A DNA stretch of 21,145 nt from JACMRI01 sp043778625 (GTDB lineage: Bacteria; Bacteroidota; Bacteroidia; UBA4408). The stretch covers positions 1-21,145 of the forward strand of contig JAYWFU010000078.1 of the NCBI GenBank assembly GCA_043778625.1. Reading direction: 5' to 3'. Below are positions 1 to 7,734 of the stretch, piece by piece. Positions within the stretch are counted from its first letter, which is position 1. Every line of letters starts with the position of its first letter. Under the pieces are notes generated by a model. It did no database searches. It had not been told where the DNA came from and was given only the letters and a program-made list of their open reading frames with translations. Made by a program: the position numbers and the translations under genes.

Positions 1-1148
1 TCTTTGTCGTATAACGATAACGATTCCTCCACCATAACCACAGGTGTGTGGTAGTGTGCAGGCTCTGTGGTGTAACTATTAGGCGTGTTAATAATTGGGC
101 TGTTAAAACTATTGTTATTGGCTACAGGTGCATGTAGGGTAAATGCTCCTTCTTCGGCTTGCACCTCGGTATATAATTTATTTATTTCGTTGCCATGTGT
201 ACTAATAAAATCAGGACTTACGCCTTGTTGCATTAGTTTTACTACCAGTTTTTTCATCTCAGTCATATCACGTTTCATGTCAAACAATAGCTTGTATAAT
301 ATTTCACGGTCGGTAACTTCGTTCTCTGCCTTAGCCATATTACCTAGCATTGGCAAGTTGTTGTTATTATCGTTAGGTATGTAAAGGCGCAGGGTGGACG
401 CATTAATTTCTCTGCGTTCCTCAATAACTGATATTTGTTCGGCTATGTTTTTGAGCTGACGGATATTACCTGGAAATCGATAATTTTCGAGTAATGTAAC
501 GGCATCATCTAATAATTTAACTACTGGCATACGATATTTGGCAGCACAGTCGGCGGCAAACTTTCTAAACAGCAAGTGTATATCGGGCTTGCGTTCCCGC
601 AATGCAGGTATAAAAATAGGCACAGAACTTAGCCTGTAAAACAAATCTTCTCTAAATTTATTTTTAGCAATAGCATCAGTCATATTCATGTTAGTGGCGG
701 CTACTACACGCACATTAGTTTTGAGTGCTTTGGAAGCTCCAACTCTAATAAATTCGCCCGTTTCGAGCACTCGTAACAACCTAGCTTGGGTTTGCAAAGG
801 CATTTCGGCTACCTCGTCCAAAAAAATTGTACCGCCATTAGCTACTTCAAAATAACCTTTGCGAGCCTCGTTAGCACCTGTAAACGAGCCTTTTTCGTGC
901 CCAAATAATTCGGAATCAATAGTGCCCTCGGGTATTGCACCGCAGTTTACAGCTATAAAAGTACCGTGCTTACGGGCGCTTAGTTGGTGTATTATTTGCG
1001 AAAAAACTTCTTTACCCGTACCATTTTCTCCACTAATAAATACGCTTAAATCGGTAGGAGCAACTTGCTTGGCAATATCAATAGCTCGCTCCAAAAGTGC
1101 CGAAGAACCTATGATTCCAAAGCGTTGTTTTATATCTTGTACATTCAT
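1..1148 (-). CDS. Sigma-54-dependent transcriptional regulator (AAA+), partial
   Basis: Reading the minus strand from the ATG at 1148 gives 382 open codons that run off the left edge, so the C-terminus is missing. The protein begins directly with the sigma-54 interaction AAA+ domain: Walker A GENGTGKE (about residues 40-47), the sigma-54 contact loop GSFTGA (87-92, variant of GAFTGA), Walker B GGTIFLDEVAEM (105-116), an arginine-finger region around FREDLFYRL (165-173) and PGNIRQLKN (226-234). There is no N-terminal receiver or GAF domain, so activity is probably not set by a fused phosphorylation domain. Residues 240-375 are a variable linker. The Fis-type helix-turn-helix expected after VEESLSLYDK lies outside the window. 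The protein should use ATP to open sigma-54 RNA polymerase promoters. The start lies 22 bp after the miaB stop, so the two are probably cotranscribed. The target genes cannot be told from here. Confidence 0.93.
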   Translation of the reverse strand, partial: MNVQDIKQRFGIIGSSALLERAIDIAKQVAPTDLSVFISGENGTGKEVFSQIIHQLSARKHGTFIAVNCGAIPEGTIDSELFGHEKGSFTGANEARKGYFEVANGGTIFLDEVAEMPLQTQARLLRVLETGEFIRVGASKALKTNVRVVAATNMNMTDAIAKNKFREDLFYRLSSVPIFIPALRERKPDIHLLFRKFAADCAAKYRMPVVKLLDDAVTLLENYRFPGNIRQLKNIAEQISVIEERREINASTLRLYIPNDNNNNLPMLGNMAKAENEVTDREILYKLLFDMKRDMTEMKKLVVKLMQQGVSPDFISTHGNEINKLYTEVQAEEGAFTLHAPVANNNSFNSPIINTPNSYTTEPAHYHTPVVMVEESLSLYDK

Positions 1149-1170
1149 TTTTTAATTTGTATAAATTAAT

Positions 1171-2628
1171 TTAATACACTAACTCGCCCAATAGTGTGGC
1201 GGTGGTACATTCTTTTACTTTAACCTGCACGTAGTTGCCTATTTGCGCTGTTCCTTTTTTAAATATTATGGTTTTATTGTAAGTATTGCGTCCGTACAAA
1301 TAATCAGCCGAACGCTTTGAAACTCCCTCTACCAGCACTTCGTAGGTGTTACCCACATCATTCATATTGCGTTTTAAAGCATTACTACGTTGCAAATCAA
1401 TAATTTGTTGTAAGCGGCGTGCTTTTATTTCTTCAGGCACATCGTCAGATAACTTACGCCCAGCAAGCGTTCCGGGGCGTTCGCTGTATTTAAACATATA
1501 AGCGTATTCGTAACCCACTTCGGTAAGTAAGGTTAATGTATCTTGGTGTTCGGCTTCAGTTTCAGTACAAAAACCACTAATAATATCAGTGCTTACTGCG
1601 CAATCAGGCATAATTTGACGCATGCGTGCTATACGTTGCAAATACCACTCGCGGCTATACCCACGATTCATTAGTTCCAACACTCTTGTGCTGCCCGATT
1701 GCACGGGTAAATGTAAATATTTACATATATTACTGTACTTGGCCATGGTGTGTAATACTTCGTCAGTAATATCTTTGGGGTGGCTTGTGCTAAAGCGTAC
1801 CCGCAATGTGGGCGACACCTGTGCCACCATGGCTAATAGTTGTGCAAAGGTTATGGTATCTTCATGTTTTATTGTTCCATTAGTTAATCCAGCCACGGCG
1901 TCTTTTTTAAGTCCGCCACCAGCCCATAAATAACTATCCACATTTTGCCCAAGCAACGTAATTTCCTTATAACCTTTTGCTACTAAATCCTGCACCTCGT
2001 TAAGTATTGTTTTGGGGTTACGGCTACGCTCACGCCCACGAGTAAAAGGTACTACGCAAAACGCACACATATTATCGCAGCCACGCATAATGCTTACTAA
2101 TGCCGTAACACCATTGGTAATAAGGCGTACGGGTTCTATCTCTTCGTAGGTTTCTTCTTTTGATAAGATAACATTAATGGCTTTTTGCCCATCATCTACT
2201 TGGTGCATAAGGTTGGGTAAATCGCGGTATGAATCTGGACCTACCACTAAGTCCACCACTTTTTGGTTTTCAATCAGTGTTTCTTTCAGCCGTTCGGCCA
2301 TGCAACCCATTACCCCAATTTTAAGGTTTTTGTTGGTCTTTTTATGTTTGTTATATTCTCGTAAGCGAGTATGTATGCGTTGTTCGGCATTGTCGCGTAT
2401 GGCGCAGGTATTTACTAGTATAAGGTCAGCGTCAGCCATTTCGGTGGTGGTAACGTAGCCATCTTTGTTCATTATAGCCGCAATAACCTCACTATCAGCA
2501 AAGTTCATGGCGCAACCATAACTTTCAATATACATTTTTTTGCCTGAGGGAGCAGAATTACTATTTTGTATCGTTAGCGCAGTGCCTTGCAAATGTTCAG
2601 ATACAGGGATTTTATCGTGTTTAGTCAT
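1171..2628 (-). CDS. miaB: tRNA-2-methylthio-N6-dimethylallyladenosine synthase MiaB
   Basis: MiaB is a radical-SAM methylthiotransferase that adds a methylthio group to i6A37 in tRNAs reading UNN codons. The 485-residue product, using the start at 2628, has the full family plan. The N-terminal MTTase domain carries the three cluster cysteines C39 (YGCAMNFADSE), C75 (LVNTCAIRDNAEQR) and C109 (GVMGCMAERL). The radical SAM motif CDNMCAFC gives C184, C188 and C191. A TRAM domain sits at the C-terminus (around TYEVLVEGVSKRSADYLYGR). The open frame extends 19 codons further to an ATG at 2685. That longer start is rejected because a good promoter element (2645-2652) lies inside the extension, and MTKHDK at 2628 starts just after it. 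Length is close to that of the E. coli protein. The sigma-54 regulator follows after 22 bp, an arrangement I recall from other Bacteroidota. Function is secure; the start is well supported. Confidence 0.97.
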   Translation of the reverse strand: MTKHDKIPVSEHLQGTALTIQNSNSAPSGKKMYIESYGCAMNFADSEVIAAIMNKDGYVTTTEMADADLILVNTCAIRDNAEQRIHTRLREYNKHKKTNKNLKIGVMGCMAERLKETLIENQKVVDLVVGPDSYRDLPNLMHQVDDGQKAINVILSKEETYEEIEPVRLITNGVTALVSIMRGCDNMCAFCVVPFTRGRERSRNPKTILNEVQDLVAKGYKEITLLGQNVDSYLWAGGGLKKDAVAGLTNGTIKHEDTITFAQLLAMVAQVSPTLRVRFSTSHPKDITDEVLHTMAKYSNICKYLHLPVQSGSTRVLELMNRGYSREWYLQRIARMRQIMPDCAVSTDIISGFCTETEAEHQDTLTLLTEVGYEYAYMFKYSERPGTLAGRKLSDDVPEEIKARRLQQIIDLQRSNALKRNMNDVGNTYEVLVEGVSKRSADYLYGRNTYNKTIIFKKGTAQIGNYVQVKVKECTTATLLGELVY

Positions 2629-2644
2629 TATACTGTGTTTACGG

Positions 2645-2652
2645 CAAAGATA
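2645..2652 (-). promoter_or_regulatory. Bacteroidota-type -7 promoter element for miaB
   Basis: On the minus strand this reads TATCTTTG, an exact match to the Bacteroidota consensus TAnnTTTG. A TTG lies about 22 bp upstream and could serve as the -33 element. The element is 16 bp upstream of the ATG at 2628, so the transcript would have a very short leader. It falls inside the longer miaB frame and therefore supports the shorter start. Confidence 0.65.
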
Positions 2653-2701
2653 GTACTTTAACGGTAATAACTGACAACATGGCACTGTGAAATTTTAATT
2701 A

Positions 2702-2759
2702 ACAAAACGTTTTGTAAAATTGAGAATAACAACTAAAAAGTACTTAGGATTTTACAAAA
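2702..2759. promoter_or_regulatory. Nested inverted repeats, candidate operator
   Basis: The divergent region between miaB and the Crp-type gene holds a perfect 14-bp palindrome, ACAAAACGTTTTGT (2702-2715). An overlapping perfect 11-bp inverted repeat has TTTTGTAAAAT at 2710-2720 and ATTTTACAAAA at 2749-2759, 28 nt apart. The region is upstream of both promoter elements. It could be a binding site for a dimeric regulator, such as the adjacent Crp/Fnr-type protein, but no binding can be shown from sequence. AT-rich sequence makes some chance symmetry expected. Confidence 0.4.
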
Positions 2760-2882
2760 GAGGGTTTGATAAAATGCAAAATATCTTATGTTAATTAGGT
2801 GTTCTTTGTAATTACTTAACATAATATTAATTATATTGTAAATAATAAATTAAATAATCCTAAAAAATATTGGCTGATTTTG

Positions 2883-2890
2883 TAAGTTTG
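2883..2890 (+). promoter_or_regulatory. Bacteroidota-type -7 promoter element for the Crp-type gene
   Basis: TAAGTTTG matches the TAnnTTTG consensus exactly and ends 17 bp before the ATG at 2908. No TTG stands at the usual -33 distance; the nearest is at 2870-2872, which is too close. The call therefore rests on the -7 element and its position alone. Confidence 0.55.
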
Positions 2891-2907
2891 ATAAAATTAA
2901 TTTTATA

Positions 2908-3486
2908 ATGAAAGCACAAATACTTGGAAACATTAAATCAATAGTTACATTAAATGAAGCTGAAGAAAAAGCATTTGCAGATATTTTAACTGTAAAACAA
3001 TTTAAGAAAAAAGAATTTTTACTTAAAGAAGGACAAATTTGCGCTAATGTTTCGTTTGTAAATAATGGTTGCATGCGTCTTTTTTACAATGTAGATGGAG
3101 TAGAAAACACCATTCAATTTTTCTTTAGCGGTAGTTGGTACACTGATTATTCAAGTTTTTTGACAGGTGCAACTACAATAGAAAACATGCAAGCCTTAGA
3201 ACCTTGTGAAATAGTACAGTTTAAAAAGGAAGATTTATATACATTGTTTAACGAGTTCCCAATTTTTGAAAAAGTGGGACGAATATTGGCCGAAAACGCT
3301 TTCCTTTCGTTATCACGACTTAACCAAATGCTCACTAACGAAGAGCCTCAACAACGTTACCTAAGCCTTATTAAACAACGCCCAAATGTTGTTGAAAAAA
3401 TACCTCAACATTATATTGCTTCCTATCTTGGTATAAAACCCGAATCTTTGAGTCGAATTAGAAAACGAATTTTAACTACTGAGTAA
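2908..3486 (+). CDS. Crp/Fnr family transcriptional regulator
   Basis: The 192-residue protein has a cyclic-nucleotide-binding-type beta-roll at about residues 25-115, with FLLKEGQICANVSFVNNG followed by a strand pattern typical of the family. A long dimerisation helix follows (about 118-145), then a short C-terminal helix-turn-helix, IPQHYIASYLGIKPESLSR (about 165-183). This is the compact form common in Bacteroidota, where the effector is usually unknown. The phosphate-binding RxA signature of true cAMP receptors is not visible, so cAMP binding should not be assumed. There are no cysteines arranged for an iron-sulfur cluster. A -7 promoter element lies 17 bp upstream. Two outer-membrane-type genes follow on the same strand after a 75-bp gap and could be targets. 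Sampled lines of this gene are visibly more AT-rich than dnaK or miaB. Confidence 0.88.
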   Translation: MKAQILGNIKSIVTLNEAEEKAFADILTVKQFKKKEFLLKEGQICANVSFVNNGCMRLFYNVDGVENTIQFFFSGSWYTDYSSFLTGATTIENMQALEPCEIVQFKKEDLYTLFNEFPIFEKVGRILAENAFLSLSRLNQMLTNEEPQQRYLSLIKQRPNVVEKIPQHYIASYLGIKPESLSRIRKRILTTE

Positions 3487-3561
3487 TTTCCTAACTCAGG
3501 TCAACGATTTAAGGTTTCAATAGCCACCATATTTGCATTGTAATTTTAAAACAATGTAAAA

Positions 3562-4137
3562 ATGAAAAAAAAATCAATAGCAGTAGCTAGCTTTTTATTA
3601 TTTAACTACAATATGTTTGCACAAAACAGTTTAGTTAATACTGATAAAAAATGGGGAGTAGAAACTGAGCTCGTTCAGCCATTTCTTCCAACAGTAAACA
3701 TTATTCGTATTCAAGTTTCACGAAGCCTAACCGATTCTTCCAAAAAAATGAAGGGTGATTTATTATTTGGAGCCTATATTAGGCCAAATGTAAAGCACGA
3801 TGTGGTAGAAAAAATTAACGAATATATGGTAATTTTAGGTTACCGTCAGTATTTTTGGAAAGGTTTACACCTTGAAGCTAAAGCGAATATGGGCTATGCT
3901 TGGGGTACACGAAATTTGATAGACGGTAAAGATTATGAAACCGCAACTTTATTTTGGGAAAGTAATTTAGGCTATAAATTTAGGCTAACTAATAAGTTAC
4001 AGAGTAGTCTATATTTAATACCACAGTTTGGAGTACTTGGTAATGCAAGAGGCAAAAACAATGTAAATATTGGACCTCGTGGAGGCAAGCCAGATACTTT
4101 TATACAAGGTAACTTACTAATTGGCATTAATTTTTAA
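3562..4137 (+). CDS. Small outer-membrane beta-barrel protein (hypothetical)
   Basis: The 191-residue product has a signal peptide (residues 1-20, cleavage probably after MFA before Gln21). A mature chain follows with alternating hydrophobic/polar strands, for example LLFGAYIRP, YMVILGYRQYFW, HLEAKANMGYAWG and FWESNLGYKFRL. It ends in LLIGINF, with the C-terminal phenylalanine typical of outer-membrane barrels inserted by BamA. I do not recognise a named family; the look is that of a short barrel of about eight strands. The next gene encodes a protein of the same kind and starts 17 bp after this one stops, so they probably form a pair. A weak -7-like element, CATATTTG at 3528-3535, could drive it. 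The ligand or role is unknown. Confidence 0.75.
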   Translation: MKKKSIAVASFLLFNYNMFAQNSLVNTDKKWGVETELVQPFLPTVNIIRIQVSRSLTDSSKKMKGDLLFGAYIRPNVKHDVVEKINEYMVILGYRQYFWKGLHLEAKANMGYAWGTRNLIDGKDYETATLFWESNLGYKFRLTNKLQSSLYLIPQFGVLGNARGKNNVNIGPRGGKPDTFIQGNLLIGINF

Positions 4138-4154
4138 TCCTTAAAATTTAAAAA

Positions 4155-4811
4155 ATGAAAAATATATTTTTAATTACAACAATAATTTCACTAAGTATTT
4201 CAAAATCTTTAGCCCAGCCAGAACTCAAAAAAGACTTCTTATACAGCAATAAATTTAGTGTACTATTTGGATTAATACAACCTCTGGTAACAAAAGGATT
4301 TAATGTAGAAGTAAACTATGCTACTAAACGAATGATGTTTGATTATTCGCACGGTATATCGTTAGACCCACCTGTAGCAGGAAACTTTAAAACACAAAAT
4401 GTTGTTTTAAATATACCGTATTCAACTGGTTTTGGGGTTGGCTATCGTTTTACTTCATTTCTAGATTTACGTTTTGAACCAAAGTTACATAGTTGGAAAG
4501 TCTATCATAAAAACGACGAACAAACTAATGCAAATAAAGTAGCTGATTTTAAAACATTTACGTTAGGCTTAGGATTATACTTTCGTTACATGCCCTTTAA
4601 AAATAGCGAAAACAAAATATTGCAAGGTATTACTACCAATGTAAATATAAGGTATTGGCAAAATGTAGGTACAACTTTACGAAATGATGAGTTCAGTTAT
4701 TTTAACAAAACAAGTAACAAAAACGAAACCTTAAAAGCTCCAAATATTGGTATTGCTAATAGTCCTATTATTTTTAACGCTGCCGTTGGTTATACTTTTG
4801 GAGGTAGATAA
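4155..4811 (+). CDS. Outer-membrane beta-barrel protein (hypothetical)
   Basis: The 218-residue product starts with a signal peptide (residues 1-20, cleavage before QPEL). It continues with amphipathic strands such as FSVLFGLIQPLV, GFNVEVNYATKRMMFDY, STGFGVGYRFTSFLDLRFEPKL and FTLGLGLYFRYMP. The last strand, IIFNAAVGYTFGG, ends in Gly-Arg in place of a terminal aromatic residue, but the Phe three residues from the end can fill that role. It is probably cotranscribed with the preceding small barrel gene. The strong hairpin at 4867-4903 closes the unit. Length and repeating turns fit an 8- to 10-strand barrel. The two neighbours share no clear sequence identity, so they are a functional pair at most, not a recent duplication. 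Substrate unknown. Confidence 0.72.
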   Translation: MKNIFLITTIISLSISKSLAQPELKKDFLYSNKFSVLFGLIQPLVTKGFNVEVNYATKRMMFDYSHGISLDPPVAGNFKTQNVVLNIPYSTGFGVGYRFTSFLDLRFEPKLHSWKVYHKNDEQTNANKVADFKTFTLGLGLYFRYMPFKNSENKILQGITTNVNIRYWQNVGTTLRNDEFSYFNKTSNKNETLKAPNIGIANSPIIFNAAVGYTFGGR

Positions 4812-4866
4812 ACCGATGCCCTCAAACACAATTAATAATAGGTATTAACATACTATTTTATAAAAC

Positions 4867-4903
4867 AAATATGGGTTACGCAACTAATGCGTAACCCATA
4901 TTT
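4867..4903. terminator. Bidirectional intrinsic terminator
   Basis: A perfect 16-bp stem starts AAATATGGGTTACGCA (4867-4882), has a 5-nt loop ACTAA and closes at 4888-4903. On the plus strand it runs into a T tract, giving a rho-independent terminator for the barrel genes ending at 4811. On the minus strand the stem is preceded by A and followed by GTTTTAT, so it can also serve dnaK, whose stop is at 4927. It lies between two convergent genes, as a shared terminator should. Confidence 0.85.
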
Positions 4904-4926
4904 TTTGTACTATTAATTTATTTGTA

Positions 4927-6816
4927 TTAATTTTTCACTTCTTCAAAGTCAACATCTTGCGCTTCGCTTTGTGCTGGCTCGGCTTGTGCTGTTGCACCTG
5001 CCTGTGCGCCCTCTTGCGATGCTTTGTACATATCTTCGCTAGCTGCTTGCCATACGGTATTCAATTTTTCTAATGTTGAATCTATGCGAGCAATATCACG
5101 GTTCATGTGCGCTTCCTTTAAAGCTGTTAACGCTTCTTCAATTGGTGCTTTTTTGTCAGCAGGTAATTTGTCGCCGTATTCTTTTAATTGTTTTTCAGTT
5201 TGAAAAATCATCGAATCAGCTGCATTCACTTTTTCTGCCTCTTCTTTTTCGCGTTGGTCAGCTACTGCATTTTGTTCTGCTTCTGCTTTCATACGTGCTA
5301 TATCAGCGTCAGACAAACCTGATTTTGCTTCAATACGTATGTTTTGCGATTTGTTAGTAGCTTTATCTTTAGCCGAAACTTGTAATATACCGTTAGCATC
5401 AATATCAAACGTAACTTCAATTTGCGGTACGCCACGTGGTGCTGGAGGTATCCCATCTAAGTTAAATTCGCCTAGCTTACGGTTATCTTTAGCCATTGGG
5501 CGTTCGCCTTGGTACACTACTATTTGTACGCTTGGTTGGTTATCAGCCGCAGTTGAAAACGACTCTGATTTCTTAGTAGGTATAGCACTGTTAGATTCAA
5601 TAAGTTTAGTGAACACACCGCCCATAGTTTCAATACCAAGGCTTAACGGTGTAACATCTAACAATAATACGTCCTTAACATCTCCACTTAATACACCACC
5701 TTGTATGGCTGCTCCTATCGCTACCACTTCGTCAGGGTTAACACCTTTTGATGCTGCTTTACCAAAAAATGCTTCTACCGCTGCTTGTATAGCTGGTATG
5801 CGCGTTGAACCTCCTACTAATATTACTTCGTCAATATCAGCTATGGTATAACCTGCATTTTTTAATGCTGAGCGGCAAGGATCAATGGTACGTTTAATAA
5901 GGCTATCAGCTAATTGTTCAAATTTAGCACGAGTAATTGTACGTACCAAGTGCTTAGGTATACCATCAACTGGCATAATGTAAGGTAAGTTAACTTCAGT
6001 AGTTTGACTACTTGATAATTCAACTTTAGCTTTTTCGGCACCTTCCTTTAAGCGTTGCAATGCCATTGGGTCTTTACGTAAGTCCAATCCTGCATTTTCT
6101 GCCATAAATTCGTCAGCTAACCAGTCAATAATTACTTGGTCAAAATCATCTCCACCTAAGTGAGTATCACCATCAGTTGATTTTACTTCAAATATACCAT
6201 CTCCCAAATCTAATATCGAAACGTCATGTGTTCCTCCACCGCAGTCAAATACGGCAATTTTCATATCTTTTCCTTGCTTATCAATACCGTAAGCTAATGC
6301 CGCAGCAGTAGGCTCGTTAATAATACGGCTTACTTTTAAGCCTGCAATTTCGCCTGCTTCTTTGGTTGCTTGGCGTTGTGCATCGTTAAAGTACGCAGGC
6401 ACAGTAATTACGGCTTCGGTAACTTCTTGACCTAAGAAATCTTCAGCAGTTTTTTTCATTTTTTGCAAAATGATAGCTGATATTTCTTGTGGTGTAAAGT
6501 TGCGGTCGTCAATTTCAACGCTTGGAACGTTGTTTTTACCTTTTACCATTTTGTAAGGTACACGGGTAATTTCAGTTTTTACTTCGTCAAAAGTGTGTCC
6601 CATAAAACGTTTAATTGAATACACCGTTTTTGTAGGATTAATTATAGCCTGGCGCTTAGCAGGGTCGCCTACTTTACGTTCGTTTTTATCAAACGATACT
6701 ATCGAAGGTGTGGTTCTACGTCCTTCGTTGTTGGCTATAACTACTGCTTCGCCACCTTCCATAACTGATACACACGAATTTGTTGTACCTAAGTCAATTC
6801 CAATTATTTTTCCCAT
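4927..6816 (-). CDS. dnaK: Molecular chaperone DnaK (Hsp70)
   Basis: The 629-residue protein is a full-length DnaK, the ATP-driven cytoplasmic chaperone that works with DnaJ and GrpE. The nucleotide-binding domain shows IGIDLGTTNSC (5-15), the phosphate-2 loop DCGGGTHDVS (191-200) and VILVGGSTRIP. The interdomain linker DVLLLDVTP (about 382-390) leads into the substrate-binding domain. The lid helices follow, and the acidic tail ends in EEVKN. DCGGGTHDVS differs from the common DLGGGTFDIS; I recall this form from other Sphingobacteria-like DnaK proteins, so it looks like lineage signal and not damage. The frame is open for 18 more codons to 6870, but MGKIIGIDLG is the universal start, so 6816 is used. 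No grpE or dnaJ is adjacent. Convergent with the barrel genes and divergent from the DUF3820 gene. Confidence 0.98.
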   Translation of the reverse strand: MGKIIGIDLGTTNSCVSVMEGGEAVVIANNEGRRTTPSIVSFDKNERKVGDPAKRQAIINPTKTVYSIKRFMGHTFDEVKTEITRVPYKMVKGKNNVPSVEIDDRNFTPQEISAIILQKMKKTAEDFLGQEVTEAVITVPAYFNDAQRQATKEAGEIAGLKVSRIINEPTAAALAYGIDKQGKDMKIAVFDCGGGTHDVSILDLGDGIFEVKSTDGDTHLGGDDFDQVIIDWLADEFMAENAGLDLRKDPMALQRLKEGAEKAKVELSSSQTTEVNLPYIMPVDGIPKHLVRTITRAKFEQLADSLIKRTIDPCRSALKNAGYTIADIDEVILVGGSTRIPAIQAAVEAFFGKAASKGVNPDEVVAIGAAIQGGVLSGDVKDVLLLDVTPLSLGIETMGGVFTKLIESNSAIPTKKSESFSTAADNQPSVQIVVYQGERPMAKDNRKLGEFNLDGIPPAPRGVPQIEVTFDIDANGILQVSAKDKATNKSQNIRIEAKSGLSDADIARMKAEAEQNAVADQREKEEAEKVNAADSMIFQTEKQLKEYGDKLPADKKAPIEEALTALKEAHMNRDIARIDSTLEKLNTVWQAASEDMYKASQEGAQAGATAQAEPAQSEAQDVDFEEVKN

Positions 6817-6917
6817 TTTGTTTTTATTTTTAGTTATTATTAGTTTATATGTTTGATACCGCTTTGCCAATGATTGTGCCTTAGGTAAGCTACTAACGTT
6901 TTGGCATATAATTAATA

Positions 6918-6925
6918 CAAAGGTA
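6918..6925 (-). promoter_or_regulatory. Bacteroidota-type -7 promoter element for dnaK
   Basis: The minus strand reads TACCTTTG, an exact TAnnTTTG match. It predicts a transcript leader of about 95-100 nt before the dnaK ATG at 6816. No TTG is seen at the usual -33 spacing. No CIRCE-type inverted repeat was found here, so HrcA control is not supported. Confidence 0.6.
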
Positions 6926-6988
6926 TGACAAGTTTTAATTTACTCCTCTTAAATAACTGACAGCCTTACCGTTGCACTTTATAATTAG

Positions 6989-6996
6989 TATGTTTG
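6989..6996 (+). promoter_or_regulatory. Bacteroidota-type -7 promoter element for the DUF3820 operon
   Basis: TATGTTTG matches TAnnTTTG exactly, 38 bp upstream of the ATG at 7035. A TTG at 6972-6974 is a possible -33 element, but the spacing of 14 bp is short. It lies back-to-back with the dnaK promoter, about 64 bp away. Confidence 0.55.
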
Positions 6997-7034
6997 CACT
7001 ATTCATTTTAATGCCCCTCCTACCCTTATTTTAA

Positions 7035-7253
7035 ATGCAACCTAACCCACAAATTTTAGTTGATATTGTTAAAATTCCCATGCCCTTTGGTAAATACAAA
7101 GGTACACTGCTGTGCAACTTGCCTATTAGTTACCTCGAATGGTTTAGTGCCAAAGGCTTTCCTGTGGGGAAGTTGGGTATGCAGCTAAGTACCATATATG
7201 AAATTAAGTTAAATGGGCTCGACTATTTATTAACTCCGCTTAAAGCCAACTAA
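7035..7253 (+). CDS. DUF3820 family protein (putative quorum-sensing-regulated virulence factor fold)
   Basis: This 72-residue protein has the core of the DUF3820 family: MPFGKYKGTLLCNLPISYL followed by EWFSAKGFPVGKLG (about residues 16-48). Members are small, usually single-domain proteins found across bacteria. The label 'quorum-sensing-regulated virulence factor' comes from a Pseudomonas relative and should not be read as a function here. There is no signal peptide or membrane segment, so it is cytoplasmic. A promoter element lies at 6989-6996. The next gene starts 4 bp after this stop, which strongly suggests a two-gene operon. The biochemical role is unknown. Confidence 0.82.
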   Translation: MQPNPQILVDIVKIPMPFGKYKGTLLCNLPISYLEWFSAKGFPVGKLGMQLSTIYEIKLNGLDYLLTPLKAN

Positions 7254-7257
7254 ATTA

Positions 7258-7734
7258 ATGACTGAAGCCGCACTACCTGCCATTAAAAAAGAACTTCAAA
7301 ATCTTGATGCTACTGCCCTAGCGGAGTTATGTATGCAGTTAACAAAATTTAAAAAAGATAATAAAGAATACCTATCGTATTTGTTGTTTGATGCGCACGA
7401 TAAGGAAGCTACAATTATCAGTATTAAACAAAAAATTGACGCACAGTTTAGCGAGGTAAATACCCATCAGTTATATTTTGTTAAAAAAACATTACGCAAA
7501 ATACTAACTGGTATTAGCAAATACGCCAAATATTTAGGTAATAAACAGTACGAGGCGCAACTACTTATTTATTTTTGCAATAAGGTAAAGCAACTTAATT
7601 TACCCTTGCACAAAAACCCAGTACTCGAAAACTTGTACAACAATCAAGTAAAAAAAGCTACTAAACTAGTGGCCACCCTACACGAAGATTTACAATACGA
7701 CTACCAACAAGAGTTGCAACAATTGAGTAATTAA
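7258..7734 (+). CDS. Conserved-looking hypothetical cytoplasmic protein (possibly DUF6155-like)
   Basis: The 158-residue product is highly charged, Lys-rich and predicted to be all-helical, with no signal peptide or membrane span. The N-terminal stretch IKKELQNLDATALAELCMQL and the later LRKILTGISKYAKYLGNKQYEAQLLIYFC resemble a Bacteroidota hypothetical family I recall, possibly DUF6155. That assignment is from memory and weak. It follows the DUF3820 gene after 4 bp, so the two are almost certainly cotranscribed and may act together. The next recognisable coding region begins only beyond the repeat array downstream. No catalytic motif can be seen. Confidence 0.7.
   Translation: MTEAALPAIKKELQNLDATALAELCMQLTKFKKDNKEYLSYLLFDAHDKEATIISIKQKIDAQFSEVNTHQLYFVKKTLRKILTGISKYAKYLGNKQYEAQLLIYFCNKVKQLNLPLHKNPVLENLYNNQVKKATKLVATLHEDLQYDYQQELQQLSN

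Noticed and set aside
191..200. DCGGGTHDVS at residues 191-200 of DnaK as a damaged ATPase motif
   Set aside because: The glycines and catalytic geometry are kept, and I recall this variant from related Bacteroidota DnaK proteins, so it is most likely lineage-specific. Coordinates given here are residue numbers in the protein encoded at 4927-6816.
2629..2685. Longer miaB start at 2685
   Set aside because: A promoter element lies inside the extension, and the alternative ATG at 2628 gives a normal-length protein.
2710..2759. Riboswitch or small RNA in the divergent region
   Set aside because: The inverted repeats lie upstream of the promoter elements on both strands, so they would not be in either leader, and no conserved RNA motif is recognised.
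5339..5851. Antisense open frame of 170 codons inside dnaK
   Set aside because: It is a shadow of the strongly conserved dnaK coding strand; composition and lack of domains do not support a gene.
6817..6870. Longer dnaK start at 6870
   Set aside because: The extension MAKRYQTYKLIITKNKNK is not part of DnaK, which starts MGKIIGIDLG at 6816.
6817..6960. CIRCE heat-shock operator upstream of dnaK
   Set aside because: No TTAGCACTC-type inverted repeat was found in the interval.
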